DNA of 64,000 nucleotides from Desulfallas sp. Bu1-1 (GTDB lineage Bacteria > Bacillota > Desulfotomaculia > Desulfotomaculales > Desulfallaceae), in NCBI RefSeq assembly GCF_015594625.1, contig NZ_JADNRQ010000002.1:1-64000 (forward strand), given 5' to 3'. The first letter of the stretch is position 1; each line of letters opens with the position of its first letter. Position numbers and translations under genes: made by a program. Of the stretch, positions 45,824 through 55,763 are shown piece after piece. The notes below the pieces were generated by a model. The model was not told where the DNA came from. It did no database searches and saw nothing but the letters and a program-made list of their open reading frames with translations.

Positions 45824-48800
45824 TTATTTAGCAGCCGTCACCAGGCCGTTATTACTCGAAGTGCCGTATTTAACTTTGATATTTTCTGATCCCAGCAAGC
45901 CAATCAATTCATCAACTACGCCGGTATCCAGACTGACCCAGAAGCGGCGGTCGGCCCGGGCCAATTTTTTATCCCGGGGAAAATAAATATAAACAGGACA
46001 CTCACCAGGGAATGAACATAAAACTTTTTGAATGCCGGCGATAAGTTCCCGGGTTGGGCTTTCCAGCTTAATATACAGTTCACCGAAACTTTGTTTGGAC
46101 AATGGCTCCAGGCAATTAACAATTATTTTTACCTCTTCACCGTTGTGGTTGGCAGTTCCTTTAACCAGTACGGGGTTATCTACCGCCAGTAAACCGGCGT
46201 ATTGCTGGTATGTTCTGGGAAATATAACCAGTTCCACCGATCCCGTCAGGTCCTCGAGATTGGCAAAGGCCATGGCATCTCCCCGCTTGGTGGTGATTTT
46301 TTTGACACTGTTTAAAATACCTCCCACCACTACTTCGGTACGGTCCTCCAACTCCACCAGGTTTGCCACCTGGTGCGTAGCCTGGCGATTGATGAACTCC
46401 CTGTATTCCGAGAGCGGGTGCCCGCTGACGTAAAGGCCGAGCGCCTCCTTTTCCATGGCCAGTAATTCACCGGGTGGAAATTCCTTGATCTCAGGCAGAT
46501 CGATGGTCAGTGTTTTTTGAACTTCGTCACCCCAGAAATCCAGCAAGGACAGTTGCCCGTTTTTCCGGTCCTGCTGGGCCAGTTGGGCCAGTCCCAATCC
46601 GGTATCCACCGCGGCCATCATTTGGGAACGAAAATGCCCCAGTGAGTCCAATGCGCCGCTTTTGATCAGGTTTTCCAGTACCCTGCGGTTGATTACCCGG
46701 GTATCCAGGCGCTGGCAAAAATCCGCGAAAGACTTGAAAGGGCCACCCGTTTCTTTCATCTCGATAATCGATTTAACGGCATTTAAACCTACGTTTTTAA
46801 TGGCGGCCAGACCAAACCTTATTTTATCACCGTCCACCGTGAAATCCACGCCGCTCAGGTTGACGTCCGGCGGCAGCACGTCGATGTTCATCCGGCGGCA
46901 TTCCTCGATATAAAAGGATACTTTGTCCGTGTTATCCTTGACCGAGGTCAAAAGCGCCGCCATATATTCCACCGGGTAATTCGCCTTCAAATATGCCGTC
47001 TGGTAAGAAACCAGCGCGTAGGCCGCGCTGTGGCTTTTATTAAAGCCGTAACCGGCAAAATACTCGATGAGGTCGAAAACTTGCCCGGCGATGTTGGGGT
47101 CCACGCCGTTCTTTTCCGCCCCCTCGATAAATTGCGCCCGCAACCCGGCCAGAATTTCCGGTTTTTTCTTGCCCATGGCCCGGCGCATCAGGTCGGCTTC
47201 GCCCAGGGAGAATCCCGCCAGGTCGCTGGCAATGCGCATGACCTGCTCCTGATAGAGAATTACTCCGTAAGTATCTTTGAGGATGGGTTCCAGCTTCGGG
47301 TGCAGGTACTCCACCTTTTTTTCGCCGTGTTTGCTTTTAATGAAGTCCTCCACCATGCCGCTGCCCAGCGGGCCGGGGCGGTAAAGGGCCACCAGGGCCA
47401 CGATATCCTCGAATACCTCGGGTTTCAATTCCCGTAAAATTGCCCGCATGCCGCTGCTTTCCAGCTGGAACACGCCCACCCCTTCGCCATGGCACAATAG
47501 CTCAAACGTTTTGGGGTCGTCCAGGGGAATTTCATCAATGTTGATTTCCCGGCCGCGGTTCCGGCGAATCATTTTAACGGCATCGGCAATTACGGTCAGG
47601 GTGCGCAAACCCAGCAGGTCCATTTTGAGCAACCCCAGTTCCTCCACCGGGTCCTTGGCGAATTGCGTGGTTACCGGGCCGTCCGCCGCCTTGTACAACG
47701 GAAGGTAGTGGGTTAAAGGCTCCCTGGTGATCACCACTCCGGCGGCGTGCGTAGAAGCATGCCGGGGCATTCCCTCCAGCAGGGCGGCCATATCGATTAA
47801 TTTGCGTACCTGGTCGTCTTCCCGGTAAATCTGGTTTAATTCCGGAGATTCCTGGAGTGCCTTATCAATGGTAATTTTCAAATCGTTGGGCACCAGTTTG
47901 GCGATTCGGTCCACGTCGCCGTAAGGCATGCCCAGCGCCCGGCCGACGTCCCGGATGGCCGCCTTGGCCGCCATGGTGCCGAAGGTGGCGATTTGGGCCA
48001 CCCGGTCCGAGCCGTATTTCCTGGACACGTATTCAATAACCTCGCCGCGCCGTTCAAAGCAAAAGTCAATATCGATATCCGGCATGGACACCCGCTCGGG
48101 ATTCAAGAATCTTTCAAACAGCAAGTCGTATTTTAAGGGATCCAGATTGGTAATGCCCAGCACGTACGCCACCAGGCTGCCCGCGGCGGAACCGCGACCG
48201 GGTCCCACCGGGATGCCGTTTTCCCTGGCGAAATGGATGAAATCCCAGACAATGAGAAAGTAAGCGGAATAGCCCATTTGCTTGATTACATTCAGTTCAA
48301 ATTCAAGCCTCTGTTTTACTTGCTCACTCATTCCGCCGTAGCGCCACTGGATTCCTTTCAGGCATAATTCCCGCAGGTAAGAGTCCACGGTATGTCCTTC
48401 CGGTACTTTGTATTCCGGCAAGTGCAGCTTGCCGAATTCCAGGGTGACATGGCAGCGCTCGGCAATGCGGACCGTATTGTCCATGGCTTCCCTTAACTCG
48501 CCGAAAACCAGGGCCATTTCCTGTTCGCTTTTCAGGTAGAGTTCCCGGGATTGAAACTTCATGCGTCCCGGGTCATCAACGGTTTTCCCGGTTTGGATGC
48601 ATAGCAGCACATCCTGCATTTCGTCGTGTTCCCGCAAAACGTAGTGGACGTCATTTGTAACCACAAGCGGGATGCCGGTTTTTTGATGCAGTTGCAGCAA
48701 GCCCCGGTTGGCGGTCTTTTGCTCGTTAAAGCCGTGGTCCTGTAATTCAAGATAAAAATTGTTCCGGCCAAAGATATCTAAATATTCGGACGCGCTTTTT

Positions 48801-49261
48801 TCAGCTTGTTCCGGGTTACCCTGAATCAAGTGGGAAGCTATTTCACCGGCGATACAGCCGCTCAGGGCGATCAGCCCCTCACTGTGAGCTGCCAGCAGTT
48901 CCTTGTCCACCCGGGGCTTGTAATAAAACCCCTCGGTAAAACCCAGGGAAACCAATTTCAGCAAATTCCTGTACCCGGTTTCATTTTCCGCCAGCAGCAC
49001 CAGGTGAAAAAGGTTATCATCGATTTTAGGCGTGCGGTCGTACCGGGTGCGCGGTGCCACGTATACCTCGCACCCGATGATCGGCTTGACGCCCTGCTTT
49101 TGGCAGGCTTTATAGAAATCCACGATGCCGTACATGACCCCGTGGTCGGTGATGGCCAGCGAATTCATTTCCATCCGGGCGGCGGTTTCCACCAGTTGTT
49201 TGACCCTGGCCGCGCCGTCCAGCAGGCTGTATTCGGTATGTACGTGCAAGTGTGTAAACAA
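45824..49261 (-). CDS. dnaE: DNA polymerase III alpha subunit
   Basis: The 1145-residue protein starts with a PHP domain (HLHVHTEYSLLDG), followed by the catalytic core with PDIDIDFCFERR (near 400) and the (HhH) and OB-fold domains (about 900-1080). Start is TTG with a GGGGG site. It is the replicative or lesion-processing polymerase of the DnaE1 type. Confidence 0.97.
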   Translation of the reverse strand: MFTHLHVHTEYSLLDGAARVKQLVETAARMEMNSLAITDHGVMYGIVDFYKACQKQGVKPIIGCEVYVAPRTRYDRTPKIDDNLFHLVLLAENETGYRNLLKLVSLGFTEGFYYKPRVDKELLAAHSEGLIALSGCIAGEIASHLIQGNPEQAEKSASEYLDIFGRNNFYLELQDHGFNEQKTANRGLLQLHQKTGIPLVVTNDVHYVLREHDEMQDVLLCIQTGKTVDDPGRMKFQSRELYLKSEQEMALVFGELREAMDNTVRIAERCHVTLEFGKLHLPEYKVPEGHTVDSYLRELCLKGIQWRYGGMSEQVKQRLEFELNVIKQMGYSAYFLIVWDFIHFARENGIPVGPGRGSAAGSLVAYVLGITNLDPLKYDLLFERFLNPERVSMPDIDIDFCFERRGEVIEYVSRKYGSDRVAQIATFGTMAAKAAIRDVGRALGMPYGDVDRIAKLVPNDLKITIDKALQESPELNQIYREDDQVRKLIDMAALLEGMPRHASTHAAGVVITREPLTHYLPLYKAADGPVTTQFAKDPVEELGLLKMDLLGLRTLTVIADAVKMIRRNRGREINIDEIPLDDPKTFELLCHGEGVGVFQLESSGMRAILRELKPEVFEDIVALVALYRPGPLGSGMVEDFIKSKHGEKKVEYLHPKLEPILKDTYGVILYQEQVMRIASDLAGFSLGEADLMRRAMGKKKPEILAGLRAQFIEGAEKNGVDPNIAGQVFDLIEYFAGYGFNKSHSAAYALVSYQTAYLKANYPVEYMAALLTSVKDNTDKVSFYIEECRRMNIDVLPPDVNLSGVDFTVDGDKIRFGLAAIKNVGLNAVKSIIEMKETGGPFKSFADFCQRLDTRVINRRVLENLIKSGALDSLGHFRSQMMAAVDTGLGLAQLAQQDRKNGQLSLLDFWGDEVQKTLTIDLPEIKEFPPGELLAMEKEALGLYVSGHPLSEYREFINRQATHQVANLVELEDRTEVVVGGILNSVKKITTKRGDAMAFANLEDLTGSVELVIFPRTYQQYAGLLAVDNPVLVKGTANHNGEEVKIIVNCLEPLSKQSFGELYIKLESPTRELIAGIQKVLCSFPGECPVYIYFPRDKKLARADRRFWVSLDTGVVDELIGLLGSENIKVKYGTSSNNGLVTAAK

Positions 49262-49284
49262 GGAAATAACCCCCGATAAAACGT

Positions 49285-49863
49285 TTACTTAAACTTAATA
49301 AGATGGATATGAATTTCATAATAAGGGAAATACGGGTCCTCAATGGTCACCGGTATCACCGCTCTCCGCTCGTCGGTTTCCGCCCGGGCGCGCAGATCCT
49401 GAATAAACGAGAATGTGGCCGGTCTTCCGGGGTGCGCGATGAGCAAATTACTGCCCCGGCCGGTTACCGCACCAATTACGTTAATCAGATGGGCGTTCAA
49501 TTTCGGATCGTAAAACACGTCCGATCCCATCACCCATTTAAACTTTTTCTTCATCCCAAAGTTACGCCAGTCACCCAGGTAAGTGTCAAAATTGGCAAGC
49601 CCGTTCCGGGTGGCGTTTAAGCTTGCCAGTTCCAGAGCGGAAGGGTTGAAATCGGAGAAAGTGACCCGCGCTCCCTTCAGGCCGCAGATAATACCCGGCA
49701 ACCCCAGGCCGGCACCCAGTTCGAGCAGTTCCTCGTTGTCAAAACACAGGTTGTCCCAGATCCAGCGGGAAAGCCCGCGCGCCGCAGGCCATATTTCGGC
49801 CCAGCAGGGAACCTTGTCTTCATCGGCCGGATCGGTGATCAATTTTTCCACATCCGCGACCAC
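49285..49863 (-). CDS. Class I SAM-dependent methyltransferase (METTL21/FAM86-like)
   Basis: Motif I is LELGAGLGLPGI (near 50) and a second acidic SDFNPSALELA segment follows (near 72). The protein looks like a small lysine or protein methyltransferase. The GTG at 49863 is a usable start, but in-frame, protein-like sequence continues 21 codons upstream (ILSIETKEIFFDLPEQRIS) to a stop at 49930-49932, with GGTGG at 49934-49939 and no ATG, GTG or TTG before GTG 49863. The true start may be non-canonical near 49926. The target is unknown. Confidence 0.8.
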   Translation of the reverse strand: MVADVEKLITDPADEDKVPCWAEIWPAARGLSRWIWDNLCFDNEELLELGAGLGLPGIICGLKGARVTFSDFNPSALELASLNATRNGLANFDTYLGDWRNFGMKKKFKWVMGSDVFYDPKLNAHLINVIGAVTGRGSNLLIAHPGRPATFSFIQDLRARAETDERRAVIPVTIEDPYFPYYEIHIHLIKFK

Positions 49864-49973
49864 CAGCAGGCTGATCCTTTGCTCCGGTAGGTCAAAGAAA
49901 ATTTCCTTGGTTTCAATGGATAATATTTTTTACACCACCTTGACTTAAACCCAAAATATATCTTCAGAAACAA

Positions 49974-50006
49974 GTAAAATTCCCCTTGCTCTAAGGGGAA
50001 TTTTAC
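49974..50006. terminator. Bidirectional terminator
   Basis: GTAAAATTCCCCTT and AAGGGGAATTTTAC are perfect 14-base inverted copies around GCTCT; it separates the PAS regulator from the methyltransferase. Confidence 0.85.
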
Positions 50007-50040
50007 ATCAAAACGGATTAACGTACAATTTAAAGATTGA

Positions 50041-51765
50041 TTATTCTATTTGATATTGCTTGATTTTTTTATATAACCAGGCCCGGGATATACCTAGCAG
50101 CTTTGCCGACTGTAACTTGTTGCCGCCGGTCCTTTCCAGCGCGTCCACAATCGCTTCCTTTTCCACGCTTTCCAGCAAAGCGGGCAGGCTTTTGTTCAAA
50201 TTAACCGTTTTTTGTTCTTTGCCCTGGATTCCGCCAAATTCCAAAAGATAATGCGGCAGGTGGTTCATTTCTATAGTATCATTTTCCACCAGGTTAAACG
50301 CCCGTTCAATGATATTTTCCAGTTCCCGCACGTTACCCGGCCAGTTATAACGTTCGAAAAGCTCCATCACATCCCGGCTGAGGTTACTTATTTTCAATGA
50401 AAATTCCCGGTTATATTTGGCAATGAAATGATTAACCAAATCCCTTATATCTTCCTTTCTTTCACGTAAAGGCGGGATGTTTATATTGACGACATTTAAG
50501 CGGTAATAAAGGTCCCGGCGAAAGCGACCCTCGGCAATTAACCCGGCGAGATCGCGGTTGGTAGCCGCAATGATACGCACGTCAACCTTTTGGGTATTTC
50601 TGTCTCCAAGCCTCTCAATTTCTTTTTCCTGTAACACCCTGAGCACCTTGGCCTGCATGGAAAGCGGCATGTCTCCGATTTCATCAAGGAAAATCGTACC
50701 CCTGTGGGCCAGTTCAAATTTTCCGATTTGTCCTCCTTTTCTGGAACCGGTAAAGGCGCCTTCGCGGTAGCCGAATAATTCCGACTCCAGCAGGTTCTCC
50801 GGTATCGCGGCACAGTTAACCTTCACAAAAGGCTTGTTGGCGCGGGGGGAATGGGCGTGCAGAGCGTGGGCAAATAGCTCTTTGCCCGTACCGCTTTCCC
50901 CCGTGATTAAAACCGTTGATGGTCCCCTGGCCACGCGGCGTACAATTTCTTTAAGCTTACTCACCGCTTTGCTGGCTCCGATGATATCATCCAGCGTGTA
51001 GCGCGATTTAATTTCGTTCTTTTTGGTCCATGCCGATTCGCTTTTCAAAGCCAGCGCAGCTAGTTTATCAACGTCTTGATAAACAACTTTGCTGATGGCA
51101 CCTTCCACTTTGCCGTTTTTAAACACTGGGAAACAACTGACCAGTACATTCCGGTCGGCGAGTTTTAAAATCTTATTTTGTTGCGACCCGCCGTCAATTT
51201 GAAAGAAATGCACTTTAGTTTCCGGAAATATTTCTGTAACATGGTGGTTTAGGACTTTTTCCGGGGTGGTCTTTAATAAACCGGCCATGGCATGGTTGAT
51301 AAAATTCACATAACCTTCTCGGTTTATGGAAATATACCCCTCATTGGTGTGCTCAAATATTGACTCCAGGGAGTTTTTCCGGTCTTTCACCGCTTCCAGT
51401 TCCGCCGCCAGTTGGTGCAGTTCGGTTATCTCCTGGGCTACGCCAATGGCGCCGATTATGCGGTTGTCCTTGATGATCGGTGTCCGGTTGACTATATAAA
51501 GGGTGTTTCCAAGGACAAATTTGCGCCCGATATGGGCCTTGCCGGTTTTAAGCACTTTAATCAATCCGGTATAGGGAATGACCTGGGAAACCGGTTTGCC
51601 AATGGCCTGTTCGGCGGTTATACCGAACAACCTTTCACAAGTGTGATTGAAAATCGTAATATATCCACGGTGATCCACAGCTATTACCAAATTGGCGATA
51701 CAATCAAAAATTGTATTATCGGTTTCCAGCTTCGACGTCTTAACAACATTGCTTTTCAGGGCCAT
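50041..51765 (-). CDS. PAS-domain sigma-54-dependent activator
   Basis: The start is ATG at 51765, 6 bases after GGGAGGTG. The 574-residue protein has two PAS domains (about 20-120 and 145-235), an AAA+ domain (Walker A GESGTGKE near 285, ELFGYREGAFTGS near 320, Walker B GTIFLDEIGDM near 350) and a C-terminal Fis-type HTH (SAKLLGISRAWLYKKIK). No sigma-54-type promoter or target gene was recognised next to it. The GAFTGA loop reads GAFTGS. Confidence 0.93.
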   Translation of the reverse strand: MALKSNVVKTSKLETDNTIFDCIANLVIAVDHRGYITIFNHTCERLFGITAEQAIGKPVSQVIPYTGLIKVLKTGKAHIGRKFVLGNTLYIVNRTPIIKDNRIIGAIGVAQEITELHQLAAELEAVKDRKNSLESIFEHTNEGYISINREGYVNFINHAMAGLLKTTPEKVLNHHVTEIFPETKVHFFQIDGGSQQNKILKLADRNVLVSCFPVFKNGKVEGAISKVVYQDVDKLAALALKSESAWTKKNEIKSRYTLDDIIGASKAVSKLKEIVRRVARGPSTVLITGESGTGKELFAHALHAHSPRANKPFVKVNCAAIPENLLESELFGYREGAFTGSRKGGQIGKFELAHRGTIFLDEIGDMPLSMQAKVLRVLQEKEIERLGDRNTQKVDVRIIAATNRDLAGLIAEGRFRRDLYYRLNVVNINIPPLRERKEDIRDLVNHFIAKYNREFSLKISNLSRDVMELFERYNWPGNVRELENIIERAFNLVENDTIEMNHLPHYLLEFGGIQGKEQKTVNLNKSLPALLESVEKEAIVDALERTGGNKLQSAKLLGISRAWLYKKIKQYQIE

Positions 51766-52018
51766 AGTTTTCACCTCCCGGTTTGGGCGGTAGTTGCTGA
51801 ATAATTAAAAAAATTCAACAAAAAAAGAATAATTCCTTCTAAAAGATTGAATTTTAATTTTATTTTTAAATTATACAATTGATTTTACTACAAAAACCCG
51901 GTACTTGTATTTGGCACTCCGGCGGTTTCTTCCGTTCGTTTCGCAATTTTACCTTTATGGCTGGAGCAACTTTAATTAACGCTTGCAACTTACTACCTAA
52001 CTACTTCTTCACGCCGCT

Positions 52019-52099
52019 AAGGGGTCATGGCTTTGGGGATATGACGGGCTAGGGACCGCATCCAGTGCTCCACTCACTCCAGAAATCCGCCGGAGCGCC
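52019..52099. repeat. Structured repeat, copy A
   Basis: Shares about 85% of its bases with 58488-58570. Conserved are GGGGTCATGGCT, GGGATATGACG, ACCGCATCCAGT and CTCCACTCACTCCAGAAATC. GTCAT pairs with ATGAC inside. The outer stem seen in copy B is not preserved on the left. Confidence 0.85.
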
Positions 52100-52151
52100 T
52101 GCCGCTGTGGTGTTTTTGCAGTGAAATCATAATTAAATTTTTACATACCTG

Positions 52152-53108
52152 TTATTTTATATGCCTGTGGCCATGGCAATGGCAGGAACCATAATTTCCA
52201 CCCGTAGGCCGGCCGTATTTAACGCCATCGCCGGCGACCGCTTTGACCAGGTTGTCGACAGTAAGCTCGTTTCTCAATAATTCCTGGTCGTCTCTGTTTT
52301 TTAATAATAGGTTTAGAGTATAATTGATATTCTCGCTGGTTAGGGTTCGTTCATCCATGGCGGCAAGGGCCCTGGCCCAATCGATGGTCTCGGCGATGGA
52401 CGGTTTCTTGCGCAAATTAAGGTTGGATCTGATATAGTTGGCCGCATTGGCGATTTGAGCAACGATTTTGTCGCCTGCTTCGGGCACTTTAACCTGTAAT
52501 ATACGCGTTTCCTTTTCTACCGGGGGGAAATCAATGTACAAGTATACGCAGCGCCTCTTTAAACCATCCGACAACTCCCTTTCACCGTTGCTGGTCAAAA
52601 CCACGATGGGGATATGCTTGGCCGTAATGGTGCCCAGTTCAGGGATCGAGACCTGGAAATCTGATAGCACTTCAAATAAAAAAGCTTCAAATTCGGCTTC
52701 CACTTTATCCACTTCGTCAATAAGCAAAACCACTTTTTGTTCTGAACGGATGGCCCGGAGCAAGGGGCGTTCCAGCAAATATTCCTCGCTGAACAAGTTG
52801 CGTTCAACGTTCTCACCCGGATCGGAGCTTTTAGAGACCTGGATCTTGATTAACTGGCGCTGGTAGTTCCATTCATACAGTGCCTTGTTTTCGTCCAGGC
52901 CTTCGTAGCATTGCAGGCGGATTAACTCGGTTTTAAAAATGCGGGCCAGCACCTTGGCAATTTCCGTTTTGCCGACACCGGGCGCCCCTTCCACCAGCAG
53001 GGGTTTTTGTAGTTTCAAGGCCAAAAAGATGGTTACCACCACCTCGTCCTCGCAAATGTACCCTTCCTGCTGCAGTGCCGTGCGTAACTCGGGTATGGTT
53101 AAATTCAT
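52152..53108 (-). CDS. MoxR-family AAA+ ATPase
   Basis: The 318-residue protein has Walker A EGAPGVGKTE (near 38), Walker B LLIDEVDKVE (near 120) and sensor/arginine elements near TSNGERELSDGLKRR (near 160). The tail ends in a histidine/cysteine cluster (SCHCHGHRHIK), which may bind metal. MoxR proteins mature metal enzymes with VWA partners; none is seen in the window. Confidence 0.9.
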   Translation of the reverse strand: MNLTIPELRTALQQEGYICEDEVVVTIFLALKLQKPLLVEGAPGVGKTEIAKVLARIFKTELIRLQCYEGLDENKALYEWNYQRQLIKIQVSKSSDPGENVERNLFSEEYLLERPLLRAIRSEQKVVLLIDEVDKVEAEFEAFLFEVLSDFQVSIPELGTITAKHIPIVVLTSNGERELSDGLKRRCVYLYIDFPPVEKETRILQVKVPEAGDKIVAQIANAANYIRSNLNLRKKPSIAETIDWARALAAMDERTLTSENINYTLNLLLKNRDDQELLRNELTVDNLVKAVAGDGVKYGRPTGGNYGSCHCHGHRHIK

Positions 53109-53159
53109 CCTTATTTATTCCTCCTGATGTGATTTGGATTGAAATTCAATAATTCAGAA

Positions 53160-53621
53160 CTACTTTAACCCGGCAAAACCGTTTTGCCTTAATGCTTCGT
53201 ATAAAACCACAGCCACTGAATTTGAAAGATTAAGTGAACGGGCGTCATTGATCATGGGGATGCGTATGCAGCGATCCCAAAACCGGTTGATGATCCGGTC
53301 CGGCAAACCGGCGGTTTCCTTGCCGAAAACAAGAAAATCGTCCAGTCCATATTTTACATCGGTATATTTTTTTATGGCCCTGGTTGTGGCAAAATGAAAC
53401 CGGTGCCCGGGATATGCGGCGAGAATTTCCTCAAAACTGTCGTGATAATGAATCGTTAACAAGTGCCAGTAATCGAGCCCCGCTCTTTTCAGGTGTTTAT
53501 CGTCGACGGAAAAACCCAACGGCTTAACCAGGTGCAATTCGGCCCCGGTAACGGCACAGGTGCGGGCTACATTACCGGTATTGGCCGGAATTTCAGGTTC
53601 CACGAGAACAAGGTGCATCAT
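53160..53621 (-). CDS. trmL: tRNA (cytidine(34)-2'-O)-methyltransferase TrmL
   Basis: SPOUT-fold protein of about 153 residues: PEIPANTGNVARTC near 10, FGKETAGLP near 110 and NDARSLNLSNSVAVVLYEALRQ at the end. It methylates the wobble base of tRNA-Leu. GGAG precedes the ATG that overlaps the nth stop codon by one base. Confidence 0.95.
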   Translation of the reverse strand: MMHLVLVEPEIPANTGNVARTCAVTGAELHLVKPLGFSVDDKHLKRAGLDYWHLLTIHYHDSFEEILAAYPGHRFHFATTRAIKKYTDVKYGLDDFLVFGKETAGLPDRIINRFWDRCIRIPMINDARSLNLSNSVAVVLYEALRQNGFAGLK

Positions 53622-54271
53622 CACTTCTCCTCTTTCGGGGTTTTAGGGATATCTTTAAGCACGTGCGGACAATAATCCCTGACAACACAATGCCGGCAGC
53701 GCGGCCTCTGCGCCTTACAAGTTGTGCGACCGAAACTGATCAAGCGGTGGTGCCACGCCCCCCTTTCACCGGGCGGGATCAAACTGGTCAGGTTTCGTTC
53801 AACCTGGATGGGAGTTTTGCCCGTGGAAAGTCCCAACCTCCGGGCCACCCTGAAGATATGGGTATCGACGGGGAACGTTGGTTTACCAAAACCCAAATTT
53901 AAAACAACATTTGCGGTTTTGCGACCAACGCCGGGTAAGGATTGCAGACCGGTTAAATTATCAGGGACTCTTCCTCCATATTTGTCAACAAGGATTCGCG
54001 ACGTTTCAATAATATGCTTGCTCTTGTTCCGGTATAGCCCGCAGCCCTTGATTTCTTCCGCCAGCTGGTCATAACTCAAGGCGGCAAATTCCCCGGGCGT
54101 TTTATATTTTTTAAATAAGCGCGCCGTAGTTTTATTAACCTGCTTATCAGTGCATTGAGCGGAAAGCATGACCGCAATCAATAATTCAAAGGAGTTGCTG
54201 TAACATAGCGTTGGCCCGGGGGACGGGATGTGTTTCGCGAGCAAATCAAGGATTTTTTGTTTATCGCTCAT
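53621..54271 (-). CDS. nth: Endonuclease III
   Basis: The 216-residue DNA glycosylase/AP lyase has the HhH motif LPGVGRKTANVVL (near 112, catalytic lysine included), catalytic aspartate in FPVDTHIFRVARRLG, and the C-terminal 4Fe-4S cysteines spaced CX6CX2CX5C. It removes oxidised pyrimidines. Start ATG. Confidence 0.97.
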   Translation of the reverse strand: MSDKQKILDLLAKHIPSPGPTLCYSNSFELLIAVMLSAQCTDKQVNKTTARLFKKYKTPGEFAALSYDQLAEEIKGCGLYRNKSKHIIETSRILVDKYGGRVPDNLTGLQSLPGVGRKTANVVLNLGFGKPTFPVDTHIFRVARRLGLSTGKTPIQVERNLTSLIPPGERGAWHHRLISFGRTTCKAQRPRCRHCVVRDYCPHVLKDIPKTPKEEK

Positions 54272-54285
54272 ATAGTACCTGTAAC

Positions 54286-54699
54286 TTATTTTAACAATCT
54301 GGCATGTTCAACTTTAATGCATTTATCCATAACAAACGTCACTCCCGCGCTATGAGCAAGTTCCGCTGCCTTTTCATTTATTATGCCCAGTTGCAGCCAA
54401 ATTGCCCTGGGTTTTAATTGTAAGGCTTCTTCTACTACCGGAAGCACCTGTTCACTTCGCCGGAATATGTTTACTATATCAACCTTTTCAGCTATGTCCA
54501 GCAGATTTTGATAAGCTTTTTCTCCCAGCACGGTTTTCGCCCGCGGGTTTACCGGCATGATCCGGTACCCGTTTTGTTGCATATAACCGGCAACCCGGTA
54601 GCTATCCCGGTGTGGTTTGTCGGATAAGCCTACAACCGCAATGGTTTTACTTTTCTGCAAAAGCCGCCGGATGGTTTCATCATCTGGATTCATGTACAT
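54286..54699 (-). CDS. CoA-binding domain protein (YccU-like)
   Basis: The 137-residue Rossmann-type protein has GLSDKPHRDSYRVA (near 24) and a PRAIWLQLGI segment near 92. It belongs to the succinyl-CoA synthetase-like CoA-binding family. Its function is not known. Confidence 0.9.
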   Translation of the reverse strand: MYMNPDDETIRRLLQKSKTIAVVGLSDKPHRDSYRVAGYMQQNGYRIMPVNPRAKTVLGEKAYQNLLDIAEKVDIVNIFRRSEQVLPVVEEALQLKPRAIWLQLGIINEKAAELAHSAGVTFVMDKCIKVEHARLLK

Positions 54700-54989
54700 A
54701 TTACTGAACCACTCCCCGTTTTTTAGCTTTATTTTCTAGGTCAAACATTAATATACCTGCCGGTATACCGGGAATTAAAAATTGAGGAACACTTTAAATT
54801 ATTACCATTGATTAAAATAAAACAAATCGTTCAACAAAAATTATAAAGCAAAAAGGTTATGGCAATAATAAAAAAGGTCTTTTATGATAAATTAATTGCG
54901 CCGCGGAAATCTTATGCTTTTTACGTACCGCTGGTTTTTTATTTTATAAGTCTTTTACAGATTTAATTTCTTCACAAGGAGGGCATTGC
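54700..54989. other. AT-rich intergenic space between divergent genes
   Basis: About 290 bases with no gene. GCCGGTATACCGGG (near 54757) is a short palindrome-like sequence. It must contain promoters for the divergent CoA-binding and DUF4912 genes; none is clear. Confidence 0.4.
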
Positions 54990-55721
54990 ATGAACGTCAC
55001 GTTGACCTTGGTCTTGGGGGTCGCAATATTTTTGTTGCTCCTGGCCGTTTTTTTATGGCCGGCTAAGCGGCGACAGGATCCGGTTAAATCATTAAACCGG
55101 AACCCGGCTCCACTCCGGGAAGAATTTGCTGAAGAATTTACCTTCCCCGCGCCGGCTGATGAGGAAACACCGAAATTAAGGCCCGAAATGCCTGAAATAC
55201 CATGGCACTACGGGGTGGACAGGCTGGTGCTGATGGTGCGTGATCCCAACTGGATCTTTGCTTATTGGGAGATTACTGCCACCAAGCAGGAAGAATTCAG
55301 CCAGCATTACGGACCCAACGCCTGGAGCTCGTCGAGGCCTGTTTTAAGAGTTTATGACGTAACGGGGGTTAATTATTTCAACGGTACCAACGCCAATGAT
55401 TTTATGGATATTTCCATAAACGATTATGCCGACAGCTGGCATGTAGAGGTGGGTAGACCAAATTCGTCTTTTTGCGTTGACCTGGGCAGGATTTTCCCCG
55501 ACGGCCGGTTTGTAACGTTATTAAGATCAAATATTGTTCATACACCAAGCCTCAGTGTTTCGAACCTTTTTGACGAAGAATGGATGTGGATTGAAGGAGT
55601 CTACAAAACCATCACCAGGCTGCATATGGGTAGTTCGCCGCTGATTAAGGAAGAATTGGCCCAGGGAATTGGTATCGTGCCTCTGGGGATTAGCTCCCCG
55701 GGTTTCACTGAAAACAGGTAA
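54990..55721 (+). CDS. DUF4912 domain protein with N-terminal membrane anchor
   Basis: The 243-residue protein has one N-terminal transmembrane helix (residues 5-25) and a DUF4912 domain (about 70-180) with the typical DRLVLMVRDPNWIFAYWEIT segment. Such proteins accompany GH57 glucan enzymes, and the domain may bind carbohydrate. It lies 21 bases before the GH57 gene. Confidence 0.9.
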   Translation: MNVTLTLVLGVAIFLLLLAVFLWPAKRRQDPVKSLNRNPAPLREEFAEEFTFPAPADEETPKLRPEMPEIPWHYGVDRLVLMVRDPNWIFAYWEITATKQEEFSQHYGPNAWSSSRPVLRVYDVTGVNYFNGTNANDFMDISINDYADSWHVEVGRPNSSFCVDLGRIFPDGRFVTLLRSNIVHTPSLSVSNLFDEEWMWIEGVYKTITRLHMGSSPLIKEELAQGIGIVPLGISSPGFTENR

Positions 55722-55763
55722 TGCCCCGGTAATAACCTCAACTTGGTAAAGGAGAATGTGGCT

